From NCBI RefSeq assembly GCF_016859285.1, contig NC_053407.1, positions 19,898,699-19,962,698 on the forward strand: a stretch of 64,000 bases of DNA, read 5' to 3'. Below the pieces are notes generated by a model. It did no database searches. It was not told the DNA's origin and worked only from the letters and a program-made list of their open reading frames with translations. The number at the start of each line of letters is the position of its first letter. The stretch's first letter is position 1. The stretch is from Xiphias gladius (lineage: Eukaryota; Chordata; Actinopteri; Istiophoriformes; Xiphiidae). The position numbers and the translations under genes were made by a program. This document shows positions 48,310 through 59,699 of this stretch, piece by piece.

Positions 48310-50309
48310 TGATGTAAAGAATATTCCACTGATTTAGCATTGCTCTCCTATAACACTGGCAGACTCAGGATCAACGTTTTTTTTTTTTTTTTTTTTTTAA
48401 AGGATCAAAATTGATGCAACAGAGCCAGAGATATTGTGTTTTTTTTATACCATTCTTCCTTGTAATAATCTGGTGACTACATTACACATGATGCACATAT
48501 GCAGTTGTACTCCTCAAGACCTGTAAAAAGACTGATTTTAAAATTGGTGAAACTTCCCTTTAAAGTTGATAATGTCAATATAGTGACAGTATTTTATTTT
48601 CCAAAACCCTAAAAAATGAAGAGTGAATGTGTTCTGTGACAATATATTCAAGTACAATCAGTGATGTTTCTATTTACTACAATCCTATTTAAAGACTCAA
48701 AGATGAGCCTTATGAGATCAGATTATGGTAACCTAGAAAACTGGGAGCTCCCCTTTCAGCAAGTGTGATTAAGTGCACCTTTTTATGTATTTGTCGCTCT
48801 AACACATACACAAAACATACTGTGTGACAGTGATTTAAAATAAATTTGGAGTGTCGTCTTTTTTTTTACTTCTTTCATTTCACATTTTTTGGGACTAAGT
48901 AAATGTAGTTTTTTAGTGTGAAAGACATTCACACTGAAACATCTGCCTTTGGATGGACCGCAACAGTGGGGCCCGTCCTATAAATACACATGTCTGTGAC
49001 TGACTAAGTGAGTGATAAAGTTACACCATTATTCAGCCGAATGCTGCGTGAGTGAGTGCTTGAAATTACACCATTGGTCGGCCGACCAAGTTCTGGAGTT
49101 TCCTCATTGGCTGTTACTCTTTCAAAATGAATTGGCGCAACAGTTTCTATTACATCATCAGGGGGTTGTTTATAGGCCGTGTTGACAATTTAGAGCTCTT
49201 GTCGCTAGATTTACTGATTTTTCACAACCTTTTAGTGAGTTTTCTTCACAAAAGCACCTATAGCAAAATCTAGCAACTTTTTGGTGAAAACCTTAGCCAA
49301 TTTCCATGGAAGAGAGTCTGCACCACTGCCCCGCGAGCGCAAGGTCAGGCTGTCCCTCCGCAGGTACACCTCTCTATGGTGTCATTCAACTGACCGCATG
49401 GCAGCTGAGACAGACGCGAATGAGCTTTTAACTTTCTCTCAGAATGAACATTTTACATGTAAATGTAGCCGCAACCACAGCACAGCCTTTGTCTTTAACT
49501 TCTGTGTATGGTGATTTCGTCAGACGACGTTGCGGTTATAAAATCAGGATTTTAGTAGAGCAGAAATGGCTGGAAGTGACTGCTGGTTAACGTGTAGTCT
49601 TAATGGGCTGCGTTTCAGTCACTATTTCATACTTGTTCCCTTGTCTGACAACAGAAACAGAAAAACATGCAGAGTAAAACAGCTTTATTAGGAATTCAGC
49701 TATATTAAGTTTCTGCATATGTGAGCACAGAGAGTAGGAGGGAAGCAAACAGCTAAAGGGCAGTGTCCATGTCAAATTACATGTGATTTTACTGTACAGC
49801 TTGTGAGAAATTTAAAGGAAAAATCAGCTCTTACCTAGATGGCATAAGCTGGTGTCCTAGAAAACCACAAAACTCTATCGTTAAAAAAAGGCCTAAAATT
49901 ACACATACAACTGACAATTTCAAATGTATAGCAGGGCACTGCCTCATTTTAAGTTCACTTTATAAAAATGCTTTGTTTTTGTCTTTGTTTTTGTTTACTC
50001 TCTCTTCTCTGTTAGTATATCTCTGTCTCACTCTATCAAAAATTAAGTAGGTAATATTAAAGTTAAAAGGTGATTTCAAGCGTATATTAAACAAAAATGG
50101 TACTGGAAAACACAATATGACTTCATTTGGAGAGGGAAGACATGCTGAGTAGTATTATGATGGAATTTTTTTCAAAATGTTCAATTCATCTAAACAGCAC
50201 CCTTACCTTTTCTCAAAAAACATGCAGTAAAATCACATGAAATTTGGCATTGACATAGTCAGGGTCATCATGCACAGGAATCCTTTGGACATTCCATGTC
50301 ACCCGTTAC
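48310..50309. other. Intergenic; one possible dispersed repeat
   Basis: Poly-T near 48378-48398. The stretch 49000-49450 (sequence around 'aatctagcaactttttggtg' and 'gagcgcaaggtcaggctgtcc') resembles a teleost dispersed repeat from memory, but there is no second copy here. Nothing else recognised. Confidence 0.35.
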
Positions 50310-50665
50310 CTGAGACACAGAAAACCGTTGCTGGATCATCAACTCCTGTGATGAGTTGTGGTTGGTCGGTTCACACCATTTCTGATGAGAACCATTGTCA
50401 GCCACTACAAACATGCCTGATCAGTCTGTCTTTGCACAGACATAGTATTGGCTATCCAAGAACACCAGGATTAGCCACACTATGGCAGGAACAAAACTGA
50501 AAAGTGCAGCCCCTAAACACTTCAAACACTTCTTGCACATGGAAAGCTTGGAAGACGTGGAACACATGGAAGACGTGAATCGATGCCCACCGATGAAGGT
50601 GGGCATCGAGAGGGCTCCTGTCAAATAGACTCTTCACTTTGGAAAACAAGTTTTGGTTTTTTTCG
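50310..50665 (-). pseudogene. Broken copy of the CALHM-like channel gene (exon-2 equivalent)
   Basis: The minus strand aligns with exon 2 of the intact gene at 56115-57607. It opens KVKSLFDRSPL (intact: EVKSEIEKSPL). It then loses the first membrane part and the CPC block to a stretch of short repeats, and regains similarity at FVPAIVWLILVFLDSQYYVCAKTD. The intact Trp codon after this block is TGA here; similarity continues in the same frame through KWCEPTNHNSSQELMI to the exon end, where a donor (CAG, GTAACG) is kept. No last exon was found nearby. Deleted middle plus in-frame stop argue for a pseudogene. Confidence 0.75.
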
Positions 50666-50709
50666 CTGCCATTTTAAATTTTGCATAAAACGAAAAACAA
50701 AGATTAAAA

Positions 50710-50952
50710 TGTCACGGTCTTGGCCATGCCTCCAGTTTATTCCCTGTGTTTCTTGTATGTCCCTTTCCCCCTGTGCCTCTCTGTGCTCCCCCTGTCTGTC
50801 TCCCTCTGTGAATGTGTTGTGTCTGTCCATGTGGTGCAGTTGATCTTATGTTGTATCTATAATCATATGTTGTATATATCTGACACAGTTGTTGTCAGCT
50901 GATGACACCCAGCTGGCCAGTTCCAGTTGCAATAGCAGCGGAAGCCGTGACA
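50710..50952. mobile_element. Short element with TGTCACGG inverted ends
   Basis: The 243-bp unit begins TGTCACGG and ends CCGTGACA. A unit of nearly the same size with related ends lies at 58258-58495, and a fragment at about 53945-54015. Non-coding. Classified as a MITE by structure only. Confidence 0.5.
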
Positions 50953-50954
50953 CA

Positions 50955-52740
50955 TACCCTATGCATGTAGTTGAGGATATAATAAACTATGCCTCAGGTT
51001 GAGTGAGTAAACACTCATAACACTAAGGTCAGAGATACATAACAGTCCAAAGTAATTCTTGAGTCTTGGTAATCAGCTCTTCCTTTGCTCCCATAATGAT
51101 GGTGATAATCTATACAAAATGAAAACTGCAGATGGAAATGTATAGAAACGGTGCACTTTTAGGAATGATTTAAGAATGTCTTTACATGTCTTGGTTCCCA
51201 GGTTCACCTTGGACATGTGCACTTACCCATACTTCCACCCTGAGAAGTGACTGAGGAAGAAAGATAAAGTGTAGGGAGAGATTCTGCACTATTGTGAAGC
51301 TTAATTAATATAACAAACAAACAAAACAATTTTCGCTATTCCCACAAAGCAAAACTGAGCTTTGATGTCATGGCTGTACTTTTCAAGATACATTTGAGTG
51401 GAACTGATTGAGAAGTTCTTGGCCTCCACTTTGCTGCGTTTAAATCGGACTACATATAGTAGCAAAACAACAATTAGATTCTTTTTGTCTTTCAGGTAGT
51501 TGAAATAGAAAAGAATAACACATGGTTTGCAGTGGGTGGCAACAGAATATCCTTTTTACCAAGAATACAGCTCATAATGACATTTACTTAATTTTAAAAT
51601 GTAAATATGATGATTATTGAAATTTCTAAATGCAAAAATTTGTATTATTTTAAAATGAGAACATGTCCATGCATTTGTTAAATGACAACGAATTTAAAAA
51701 TGTCAATGGCATTGTATTGAACGTTTATTAAACACTGAAAAGAATATTTTTCCAAATATAATAATGACCTAATAATAATAATACTGAAAACCTTTCACGC
51801 ACTTATCAAATGGATAAGAACAAATTCAAAACTTAAATTAATGTTAATAAAATAAATTTGATGTAAAATGGCTTTAAAATCTTATCATTCAATGTCTTAA
51901 CAATTCAAAGATTTGGTCTGAAGATGAAATGTGCCATACTCACAATACAACCCTGTAGATTTTACACGACCTGGAATAAATCAACCATAACAGTATTCCA
52001 GTTTGTATTCTTGCATTAAGAGTAAATGTAAAAGTAGGTTGTTCCAAATGTGAGGTTGAAACAGAAAAATATTCCTCTAGAAGACTGGTTCCTTCAAGTG
52101 AACCTCTTTGAACTGCTCTGCGTTTTAAGATGTTTTCCCCTTCCCAACTCTTTCTACTGTAGTGTGGTTTTTCAGGTGGTCATTTAGTGTCCTTTCTTTT
52201 TCCAGTGTAAAACTCCAGTCCTTTCTCCAGTTGTTGTATCGTTTAATTGATGTCATCCAGTCTCAACAAAAAGGATTTTCTCTATTTAGATCAACAAACA
52301 AAACAGTTTAATACTGGTTATTGACAAGTAACATTAATAAACATCTGCATGGTTATAGATGTCTGGTCTAAATGAGGGTTTCTTGTGTTTAGAGCTATCC
52401 ATTTGGGGTATGGTACATTATCCAGTGCTTTTTCTTTTATGGATATCCCGTATTGATTACCATACACAATAATTATTTATCAGTGTCTCATGTGTCAAAT
52501 TCTTGTGATCACATACTGCAACCACCCCAGCTTCAGCTTTGAATGTTCTGTGCATTTTTCACTGAAGATGTACAATAAAAAATGGGGCATTCAGGTCTGG
52601 TACCCTTTCTCTGTTATAAGGTAAGATCAATCACAAGCCATTTTACACCATTTGTAAGACAGATGCAATGAAATGAATGAATGAAGCTGAGCTGGCTTCA
52701 AAAAAGCAACAAAAAACCACGAGTTTCAACACTTTTCGCT
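50955..52740. other. AT-rich intergenic, nothing recognised
   Basis: I see no coding similarity to UGT or CALHM genes and no clear repeat in this stretch. Confidence 0.45.
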
Positions 52741-53130
52741 CCTTTATTCTTTTTTCAGCCTGAGAACCGCTCAAAAATCAGAGCAAAGGGAAGAGCTGTG
52801 TTCAACAGACACATCTTTGCAGATATTGATGAAAGTTCTTTATAATTCCTCTTATCAGAAAAACATGCAGATGCTCTCAATGCTGCACAGAGATAAGCCC
52901 ATGAAATCACAGGACAAGGCAGGAGAGCACATCATAACATGTAAAGTAGCACATCATCATGTTTAATTTAACAAGATGTAATTAATTAATTTAACACATA
53001 TAAAAAGATGTCCTGGTTTGTTTACAACACTGCTGACAACTTTGATAAGTTATATTAATTATTGCATTTTACTTGCTATCAAACTGTAACTTTGTGGTGA
53101 AGAGAAGATTTTTATTAGGAAAAAGGTTAA
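52741..53130 (+). pseudogene. 3' fragment of a UGT gene, broken
   Basis: Corresponds to the last third of the intact UGT. It begins at the 'ttattctttgatcag' position (residue about 400) and reads PENRSKIRAKGRAV, then NRHIFADI after loss of about eight codons, then frameshifted KNMQMLSMLHRDKPMK. After about 50 unrelated bases it resumes with 'atgtcctggtttgtttacaac' (intact MSWFVYNS) and runs into the tail region. It has several stops and frame changes, and lacks the signal peptide and the donor-binding core. Confidence 0.8.
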
Positions 53131-53140
53131 AGGACCAATG

Positions 53141-53510
53141 TGCAGAATTTAGTGGCATCTAGCGGCGAGTTTGCAGATTGCAACCAACTGAATACCCTTC
53201 CCCTCAGCCCTCCCTTTCCAAACATGTAAGCGAACCTATGGTGGCCTTCAGGTAACATAAAAATGCGAAAGGCCCGTTCTGGAGCCATTTGTCATAGAGT
53301 GTTTTGTTCGTCTGTTCTGGGCTACTGTAGAAACATGGCTCCGTGGAAGAGGACCCACTCCATATGTAGATACGAAAAGCTCATTCTAAGCTAACGAAAA
53401 CAAAACGGTTCTTAGTTTCATTAGACTATACAGTAATAAAACATAACTATGAATATTATATTCCATTTTTCTGCCAATGGATGCCCCCAAATTCTACACA
53501 CTGAACTGTT
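53141..53510. mobile_element. Percomorph MITE ('agaatttagtggcatctagcg')
   Basis: Begins 'ccaatgtgcagaatttag' and ends 'caaattctacacactgaac', an imperfect inverted pair. The interior ('ttctgggctactgtagaaac', 'gtggaagaggaccc') is a sequence I remember as high copy in percomorph genomes. It directly abuts the UGT fragment. Confidence 0.65.
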
Positions 53511-53828
53511 GAACATAAATGATATGCTTTGAAGAATGAAATTCTGGCTTTGCGTGTCAAGTGCAAATGACGCTGATGAAAATGTCATTTGTTTTGCAGG
53601 TATTTGGTCATAAACCAAAGTATTGGACAAATTGAAATTTTGACCAGATGATGGCACTAGATGGAAGTCAGGAGATCAGGTCAGGTCAGGAGGTATTAAA
53701 ATACAATAGAATTGCATTTGCAATTGCAAAAAAATCTAGCATTTAGGTTCCTTTGTTACTTGTGATAAGATCACCTAAGTGAAACCCTGTCCTGTTTTGG
53801 TGCAGAGTGGAGTCAATTGCATTTGAAT

Positions 53829-53940
53829 GACGGCTGTCTGATCAAGCCTTATAACATGCATGTCCTCTGGGTGGGACATGGGACAGGGCCGAACAACACA
53901 CTTGCTTGCAGTCACGTGAAAGTGCTAATCACTGAAGGTT
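53829..53940 (+). repeat. Block duplicated at 59700-59812
   Basis: 'tgtctgatcaagccttataa' onward is about 85% identical by eye to 59700-59812 in the same orientation. Confidence 0.7.
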
Positions 53941-54014
53941 GGCTGTCATGATCTGCCTCTCAGTTCCCTCAGCCCCTGTCCACTTTTCCCTGACCATGTT
54001 TTGTCTCATTTCCC

Positions 54015-54055
54015 CAGACCCCGCAGCCACAGTCCAGCGCCTAGAGACCAGAGCC
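54015..54055 (+). repeat. Short block duplicated near 59530-59560
   Basis: 'gcagccacagtccagcgcct' and the following 'agagaccaga' recur at 59530-59560 with one change. A further matching block is at 55010-55070 versus 59560-59605 ('ggacagtgtctttgt', 'ggagta'). Confidence 0.6.
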
Positions 54056-55734
54056 TTAGGGAAGCAAGTTCAACATACCCAGGATATCTTTTTGATGTCT
54101 GGCTTCACTGGATAACCTGTATCATTAAGATGGTTATCAACTAGCTAAGTTAACTCTGGGTTTTCCTGTCTAGCTACGAGCGCATTCGTGTGAAAGAGAC
54201 AGAGTTGTTAATTACAAGTAACACTGTCAGAACCATGAATAAAGTACTTATTATGATATGATAAGAAACCGTGATACTTGCAGTTAAGTTTGGCTATGGT
54301 GACAGCCAAAAGTGATATTCAATTAGGTGAAATGTAAACAATATTATCACATAACTACAATAGAGAAGAAACACTAAAAATATTTTCCGATCAATAAAGC
54401 CTGGCTAAGGATATACAGTAAATAAGTACAGGAACGTTCATTAAGTTTCTTACTGAGTGTATATTTTTGCTCTTTTGGCTGATGATGAACGAACTATTAT
54501 GAATATGTTATGTAGATCCAAAAAACGAGTTAAAGTAATGTTTCTGCTGCCAAAGTCGAGAGGAGAGAGGAGAAGAAAAGCAAGTTTCCTGTCTGATGAG
54601 GTCAATCTGACTGGCATTTTCATTAAAATCGTGGGAGATATTGAATACTGTGTGGATGATTTTTCCAATAGAAGACATCAGAGGGTTTAGTTTTTAATTT
54701 CCAATTACTGTCACAGAGTCTCCTCATGTTATTCTGAGCTGTAGTGATAGAATAAGAGTGTAACACAGCAAAATGATTCTACCGATCTATTAAAATATAT
54801 CTTGCTCTTTATTATTTGTCACTTTATCGTCATCTCTTTTGTCTATGTCGGGATCTTGTAGGAATGACTCTGGTTTGCCAGTGATCTGATTGGTCATTAG
54901 TTGGGCTGTTGACAGGTTTTGAGCTGATCCTTTTAGGCTAACCTGCTCTGGAGCAGGTTAAGTGTGCAGCATAAGACTGCACTAATACCAGAACCTGCTT
55001 TGTAGTACAGGCCTCAGATCCAGTAGTGAGGACAGTGTCTTTGTAAGTCAGTGTTTGGAGTAAATCAAACTTTAACCAGTCTCATGATTTATGGTGGTGC
55101 AAGCCATAAAATCATCTTGTAGCTTGCACTACTGCAGGATGTGTGGTAAAAGATTCATGTCCCTTTATTGATTGCCATAACTCGGATCATCATATATAAA
55201 ATACTTGAGAAGAGTGACAAAAAATAATAAAAAATATGTATTTTCAAAGTGACTGTCTATATCACCATCAAGCAGACTGAGAAACAGAAGTGAGATTTAT
55301 TCCAGATCTTACAAATGATATATGAAATATGTGCATAATAATATGAAAAAAAAGGCCACTACAAAGAAACCAATAAGACATTGAAGCAAAAACTATTTAC
55401 TATTTTTGACAGCTTGGAATATGTATTTTGTTACAGTTAACCAATGAACAACAGAAAGTTTAAAGTAATTTCAGTTGTGTTAGTTCAGAAGGTAATTCTT
55501 GCCAAGCTTATTGTGAAAAGCAGCTTACAAACACATGTAAAAAAAAAAAATTAAATTGTTGAAATGGAAAATAACTTCAACTATTTTTTCTCTCTTGAGC
55601 TTATGGCAGGCTATGAAAATAACCTTAAAATAAGGGCAAACGTTTAATGAGGTAATCACAAACACGTACATACATATTGCATATGTATTTATACAGTCAC
55701 ATTTGATCCATAGTGCAGGTGTCAAGTTTTACTT

Positions 55735-56110
55735 TGGTCCAGACCAAAATATCTAGATATCCCAATAACTACTGGATCGATTGCCATGAAATTTGGTACA
55801 CACATTCATATTCTCCTTAGGATGAATTATAATCACTAAGGTGATCCCCTAACACCCTCACAAGGTCAAAATTTGAGTTTGCCTAAGAATTTGGTTTACA
55901 CCTACAAATTTGCAAAACTAATGACAATCCCATCAGCCTCAGCCATATTTTGTTTTTACCAATAATTAGCTAATGTTAACATCATCACAAATTAGCATTG
56001 CCATTGCAACCATGTTAGCACGTTGATTTTAGCATTTAGCTCAAAGCATCACTGAGCCTAAGTACAGCCTTGCAGAGCTGCTAGCATGGCTATAGACTTT
56101 GTCTTGTTGT
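55735..56110. repeat. Percomorph dispersed repeat next to the CALHM-like gene
   Basis: Contains 'ggatcgattgccatgaaatt', 'ggtgatcccctaacaccctc', 'aactaatgacaatcccatca' and 'agcctaagtacagccttgca'. I remember this as a very abundant percomorph repeat. It ends at the stop codon of the CALHM-like gene, so the gene's 3' UTR may lie within it. Confidence 0.6.
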
Positions 56111-56114
56111 TGTT

Positions 56115-57607
56115 TCAGATAGCAGAAGAATCTTGATTCTGATCTTGTTGACAAATTGAGCTGTTTTCTTCCTGGACTTGCTCTTCTGTTGTACAGCATT
56201 TGCAGATAATAATAGTTTTATATACTGCAAATAGTGTGAGACCGGCGAAGACGAGACCAATTCCAACAACCTAAACCACAGACCAAGGAAGGGAAGACAG
56301 TAACAAGTGTAACTAAGCTTGTGATTAGCAATGTTATAACCTATAACCAGCCAAATTTTGTAGAAAGTTGGTATTTTTCGTAGACAAATGCCAAACAGAC
56401 TATTTTTAGAGACATCAGATTGTTCCTTACCTGAGAATCAAAAAACCATCGCTGGGTTTTGATCATTAAGTCCTGTGATGAGTTGCGGTTGGTTGGTTCG
56501 CACCATTTCAGAGGAGCAGCTTTGTCAATAATTACGAACCTGCCTGACCAGTTTGTCTTTGCACAGGCAAAGTATTGGCCATCCAAGAACATCAGGATTT
56601 GCCACACCATGGCCTGGACAAAGCTGAAAAACACAGTGTCTTTTTTCTTCTCTCTGCTGATGTAAATCAGTACACATGCAATAACTGGAGGAAGAATAAA
56701 AAAAATAGCTGCAAACAGTGCATTCCATCTAGGATTGCAAGGACATGCAAACTCCACCTCCACTAGCTTCTCCAAGCCAGCCAGGACGAGGCTAAAAACC
56801 ACATATGATGAAAGAGGGCTCTTTTCAATTTCACTCTTCACTTCAGAGATCCACTTTCTTCTCAGTGCGTTACTCGATGCTGCAGTAAAAGAGAAAAAAA
56901 AAGATGAGAAGTTGGAGAGACATTGAATTCATAAGGAGTTTATAGATACATTTATTTGAGAAAAATATTAATGAACCAAAACTGGACATGTTTCCTTCCT
57001 CAGTTTTTAAGCCACACTTCCTCCATTGCCAAACTTCCTATAAGTTTCGTGCAGTATGAAAAATAGCTTTTGCCAGTGAACATAATCCAAAATTACATTT
57101 ACTCCAAAACATATTTGTCAAAACTGTTAATAGTAGGAGACAAAGTGGGTTAAAGCCACTATATGTGTTTAAAAATTAACTGTGTGTAACTGTGTGGTAT
57201 AATAACTGTGTGATTATACCTGTTCAATTTTATTTTGAGCTTAATCCAGGATTTATATTGTTAGATGATTAATAGAGTAAAACAATTTCTGATAAGATCA
57301 AGTCATATTTAATATTCACACAATGGTTACAACTACTTTAATAATCTGGGACCCCTCGGTGGCTTCATACTTTAAAAGAAAATACAATTCTCAGAAATAA
57401 TAAAACTTCAGTCTTTAAAATGATAGGAATAGGAATAGGAATCAGTACCTTTGTCATAATCTCAAAAACAGTGAACATAGATGACATCACATTGGATTAT
57501 ATTGGAGGCAGCAGTCTCTCGGGATTATTTTTGGTCCAAACTAAACAAAAGAAAGAAAGAAAATCATACTTACTTTGCAATGTGCTCCTTAAATTGGTGT
57601 TATCCAT
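56115..57607 (-). CDS. CALHM-like (calcium homeostasis modulator family) membrane protein, 212 aa
   Basis: Predicted four-pass channel-type protein. Minus-strand exons: 57607-57574 (MDNTNLRSTLQ plus one base), 56879-56431 and 56270-56115 (stop TGA). Phases join exactly (34+449+156 = 213 codons). TM1 is about 33-52 (YVVFSLVLAGLEKL). The CALHM-type block ACPCNPRWNALFAAIFFILP leads into TM2, TM3 ends LMFLDGQYFACA, the extracellular loop has KWCEPTNRNSS, and TM4 starts VVGIGLVFAGLTLFAVY. The C-x-C pair plus two later cysteines match the disulfide cysteines of CALHM channels. The cytosolic tail after TM4 is only about 35 residues, much shorter than in CALHM1-6, and ends QDSSAI. Closest by feel to the CALHM6/FAM26F group or a fish-specific branch. 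Family call about 0.75; no symbol given. Confidence 0.75.
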
Positions 57608-57656
57608 TTGGAAGATTAGAGATTCTCTATGAAGCTTTTTCTCAGCGGCTCAGTCT

Positions 57657-57680
57657 CTTTTCTGTTTACTTTCACTTGTG
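57657..57680 (-). promoter_or_regulatory. ISRE-like site upstream of the CALHM-like gene
   Basis: On the minus strand the sequence is GTGAAAGTAAACAGAAAAG, about 50-70 bases upstream of the start codon. It departs from the GAAANNGAAA interferon-response consensus by one base. Whether it lies in promoter or 5' UTR is unknown. Confidence 0.25.
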
Positions 57681-58257
57681 TACTTTTGCGTATCATTCAC
57701 ATGACCTGTCTTCCTTCCTGAGCATAATAGCTTACGCAGCCAATTGTATTCACCGTTATCAGTCAACATCCAGTGACATCCTGTCAGTATTTTTTTCATG
57801 AAAATGAACTGTTTGCTTTCTAAAACTTGGCAATGAGGCCGGCAGTTTTGGGGAGTACAGTATGCTGATTATACTTTCAGCTGTCATCAGGAACCGGAAA
57901 CCCCCCCATCAACTGTTTGGCTCTCCTAAACCTCTTAGGACATCAGCAGACTGGGGTACGCATAAGAGTGTGCTGCATGTGTGTTCCTGGACTGGGCTCA
58001 CTGAAATATCGCCCAGCTACCAAATCCCACTTTAACCCATTCTGACACAGCGATTGTCCCATCATAGCCTTAACAACCGTCGAGGCCCGAGAGTTCTGTC
58101 AAGATTTGGATTTCTCCACATATTGATTATCTCTGAGGTGACGGTGCTAACCACTGAGCCTCCGTGCTTCCCCCTAGGCTTAACGAAGTAAACTTACCAT
58201 TTTGTCCCAACAGTTGAGCTTTTCTTATTCTTTGATCAAGAAGGGAACAGTTGGAAA

Positions 58258-58495
58258 TGTCACAGTTGCTGCTAAGGTCACGGACAGGGGGGACCCAAAC
58301 ACAGACACACAAGGCAAGCTGAGACAACGAAGTTGCTTTTAATGGAAGAGAACAGGTGTACGGGCAAGACGGGTGGACAGGCAGACAGGTGGGTGGGTAG
58401 ACAGGCAGAGATGCAAGCAAGCAGTCAGATACAGGCAACAGGAGACTAAACTCAGGTAGCATGGGCCGAGGGGAACTGAGGAGCAGATTGTGACA
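58258..58495. mobile_element. Short element with TGTCACA inverted ends
   Basis: The 238-bp unit begins TGTCACA and ends TGTGACA. Its right end, reversed, reads TGTCACAATCTGCTCCTCAG, close to 'tgtcatgatctgcctctcag' at 53945. It contains a (GGTGGACAGGCAGACA)-like tandem part. Probably the same group as 50710-50952. Confidence 0.5.
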
Positions 58496-59029
58496 CAAGT
58501 AACATTTCCAATGGTGTTTTTACCGTTTCACTCATCCCCACTGATACATCTTTGCATCAGTTTCATCCTTTAACATTATTACAGGTCGAATATTGCTTTT
58601 GTTAAGTCTTGACAGTGCACACTGAATGACAGGATGTTAGGTTGGCGCTCTTGTTTATTAATTTCTCACTCACACGCTGTAAAGTTTTTATCTCAATATA
58701 CATTTATTCATCCATGGACTGGCATGAATGAAAATCAAAAAACTATAGAGAGAGTGCCGGTCAGATTATTATTGTGGTTGTAGGAGAGTTTTAACTTCTT
58801 TTGCCTGGTCACACTGCATGGGGAAAATAGTTTTTATAGACTGATCTGACCTGAGAAGAATCTTCTGAACAAACAACAAACATACAACTACTCAGACACC
58901 CACCTTCATAAGGTCACTGTTTACTGTAGGGTAAGTGTAGCTTATAAAATTTCATTTCATTTGTTTGCACTGTAGAATCAATCAGCCATAACTGTCTCTC
59001 AGTAGGATACTGAGGTTCTAAGTTAGTCA

Positions 59030-59400
59030 TACCTTATGTATTTTTCACTCTCTCGTAAAATAACTAAGAAGACTCGAGGTCCTCAGTGATGCTCTTTCTT
59101 AGCTGCTCGGTTTAGTTTTGTGTGATAGAAAACGTACATCCTCCCGCTATTGTAAGAACGTTAAAGTTCTTGTGACCACAACTTCCTCAGGTTTCATTTT
59201 CCTCTAGCTTTGTCTGTTGTGCAGACGTTACACTGAAAATGCAAAACAAAGACATAAAGACAGGTCACATTCATTTGTGGCAGTCTTGGACTGAAACAGA
59301 TAGATCATTCTTTGCAGTAAGGTCCAACTACGAGGAGTATATTATGCAATATGTTGATTATACTTTTAGTTATTGATCAGGAGAGCCCCTCCAGGGGCGG
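59030..59400 (-). pseudogene. Remnant of a further CALHM-like 5' region (exon 1 area and upstream flank)
   Basis: Two ordered blocks repeat the upstream side of the intact gene. Sequence 59068-59115 ('gtgatgctctttcttagctgctcgg') matches 57628-57655 ('tatgaagctttttctcagcggctcag'), and 59345-59385 ('gttgattatacttttag...gatcagga') matches 57865-57895. Spacing between the blocks is about 240-280 bases in both. No exon 2 or 3 was found to the left before the intact gene's own flank. Confidence 0.45.
59191..59202 (-). promoter_or_regulatory. Consensus ISRE (GTTTCATTTTCC on plus)
   Basis: A full match to GTTTCNNTTTCC, the interferon-stimulated response element. It lies about 1.6 kb upstream of the CALHM-like start and inside the duplicated 5' remnant. 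Chance occurrence cannot be excluded. Confidence 0.35.
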
Positions 59401-59699
59401 TTTGCCTCTTCTACCCCTTTAGTACACCCCAAAACTGGTACTAAGTTAAGCAAAATTATACTTTACTGGTAATCCTTGAGAGAAGGTCACCCTCTGCATT
59501 ACACCCATCCTAAATGTTTATGAGCACTGGGCAGCCACAGTCCAGTGCCTAGAGACCAGATCTAGTAGCGGGGACAGTGTCTTTGTGAAAGTCAGTGGTT
59601 GGAGTAGCCACGTCTTTGACAGATCACACGTGCATCAAATATTCACTGATATGACTAACTCAAGAACCCATTTCCTTTGATTTGAACTCTTTTGAATGA

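Noticed and set aside
54457-54690. 77-aa frame with basic stretch
   Set aside because: No family match and no splice sites; intergenic among duplicated blocks.
58127-58498. 123-aa minus-strand frame
   Set aside because: Coincides with the 238-bp repeat element and its tandem part.
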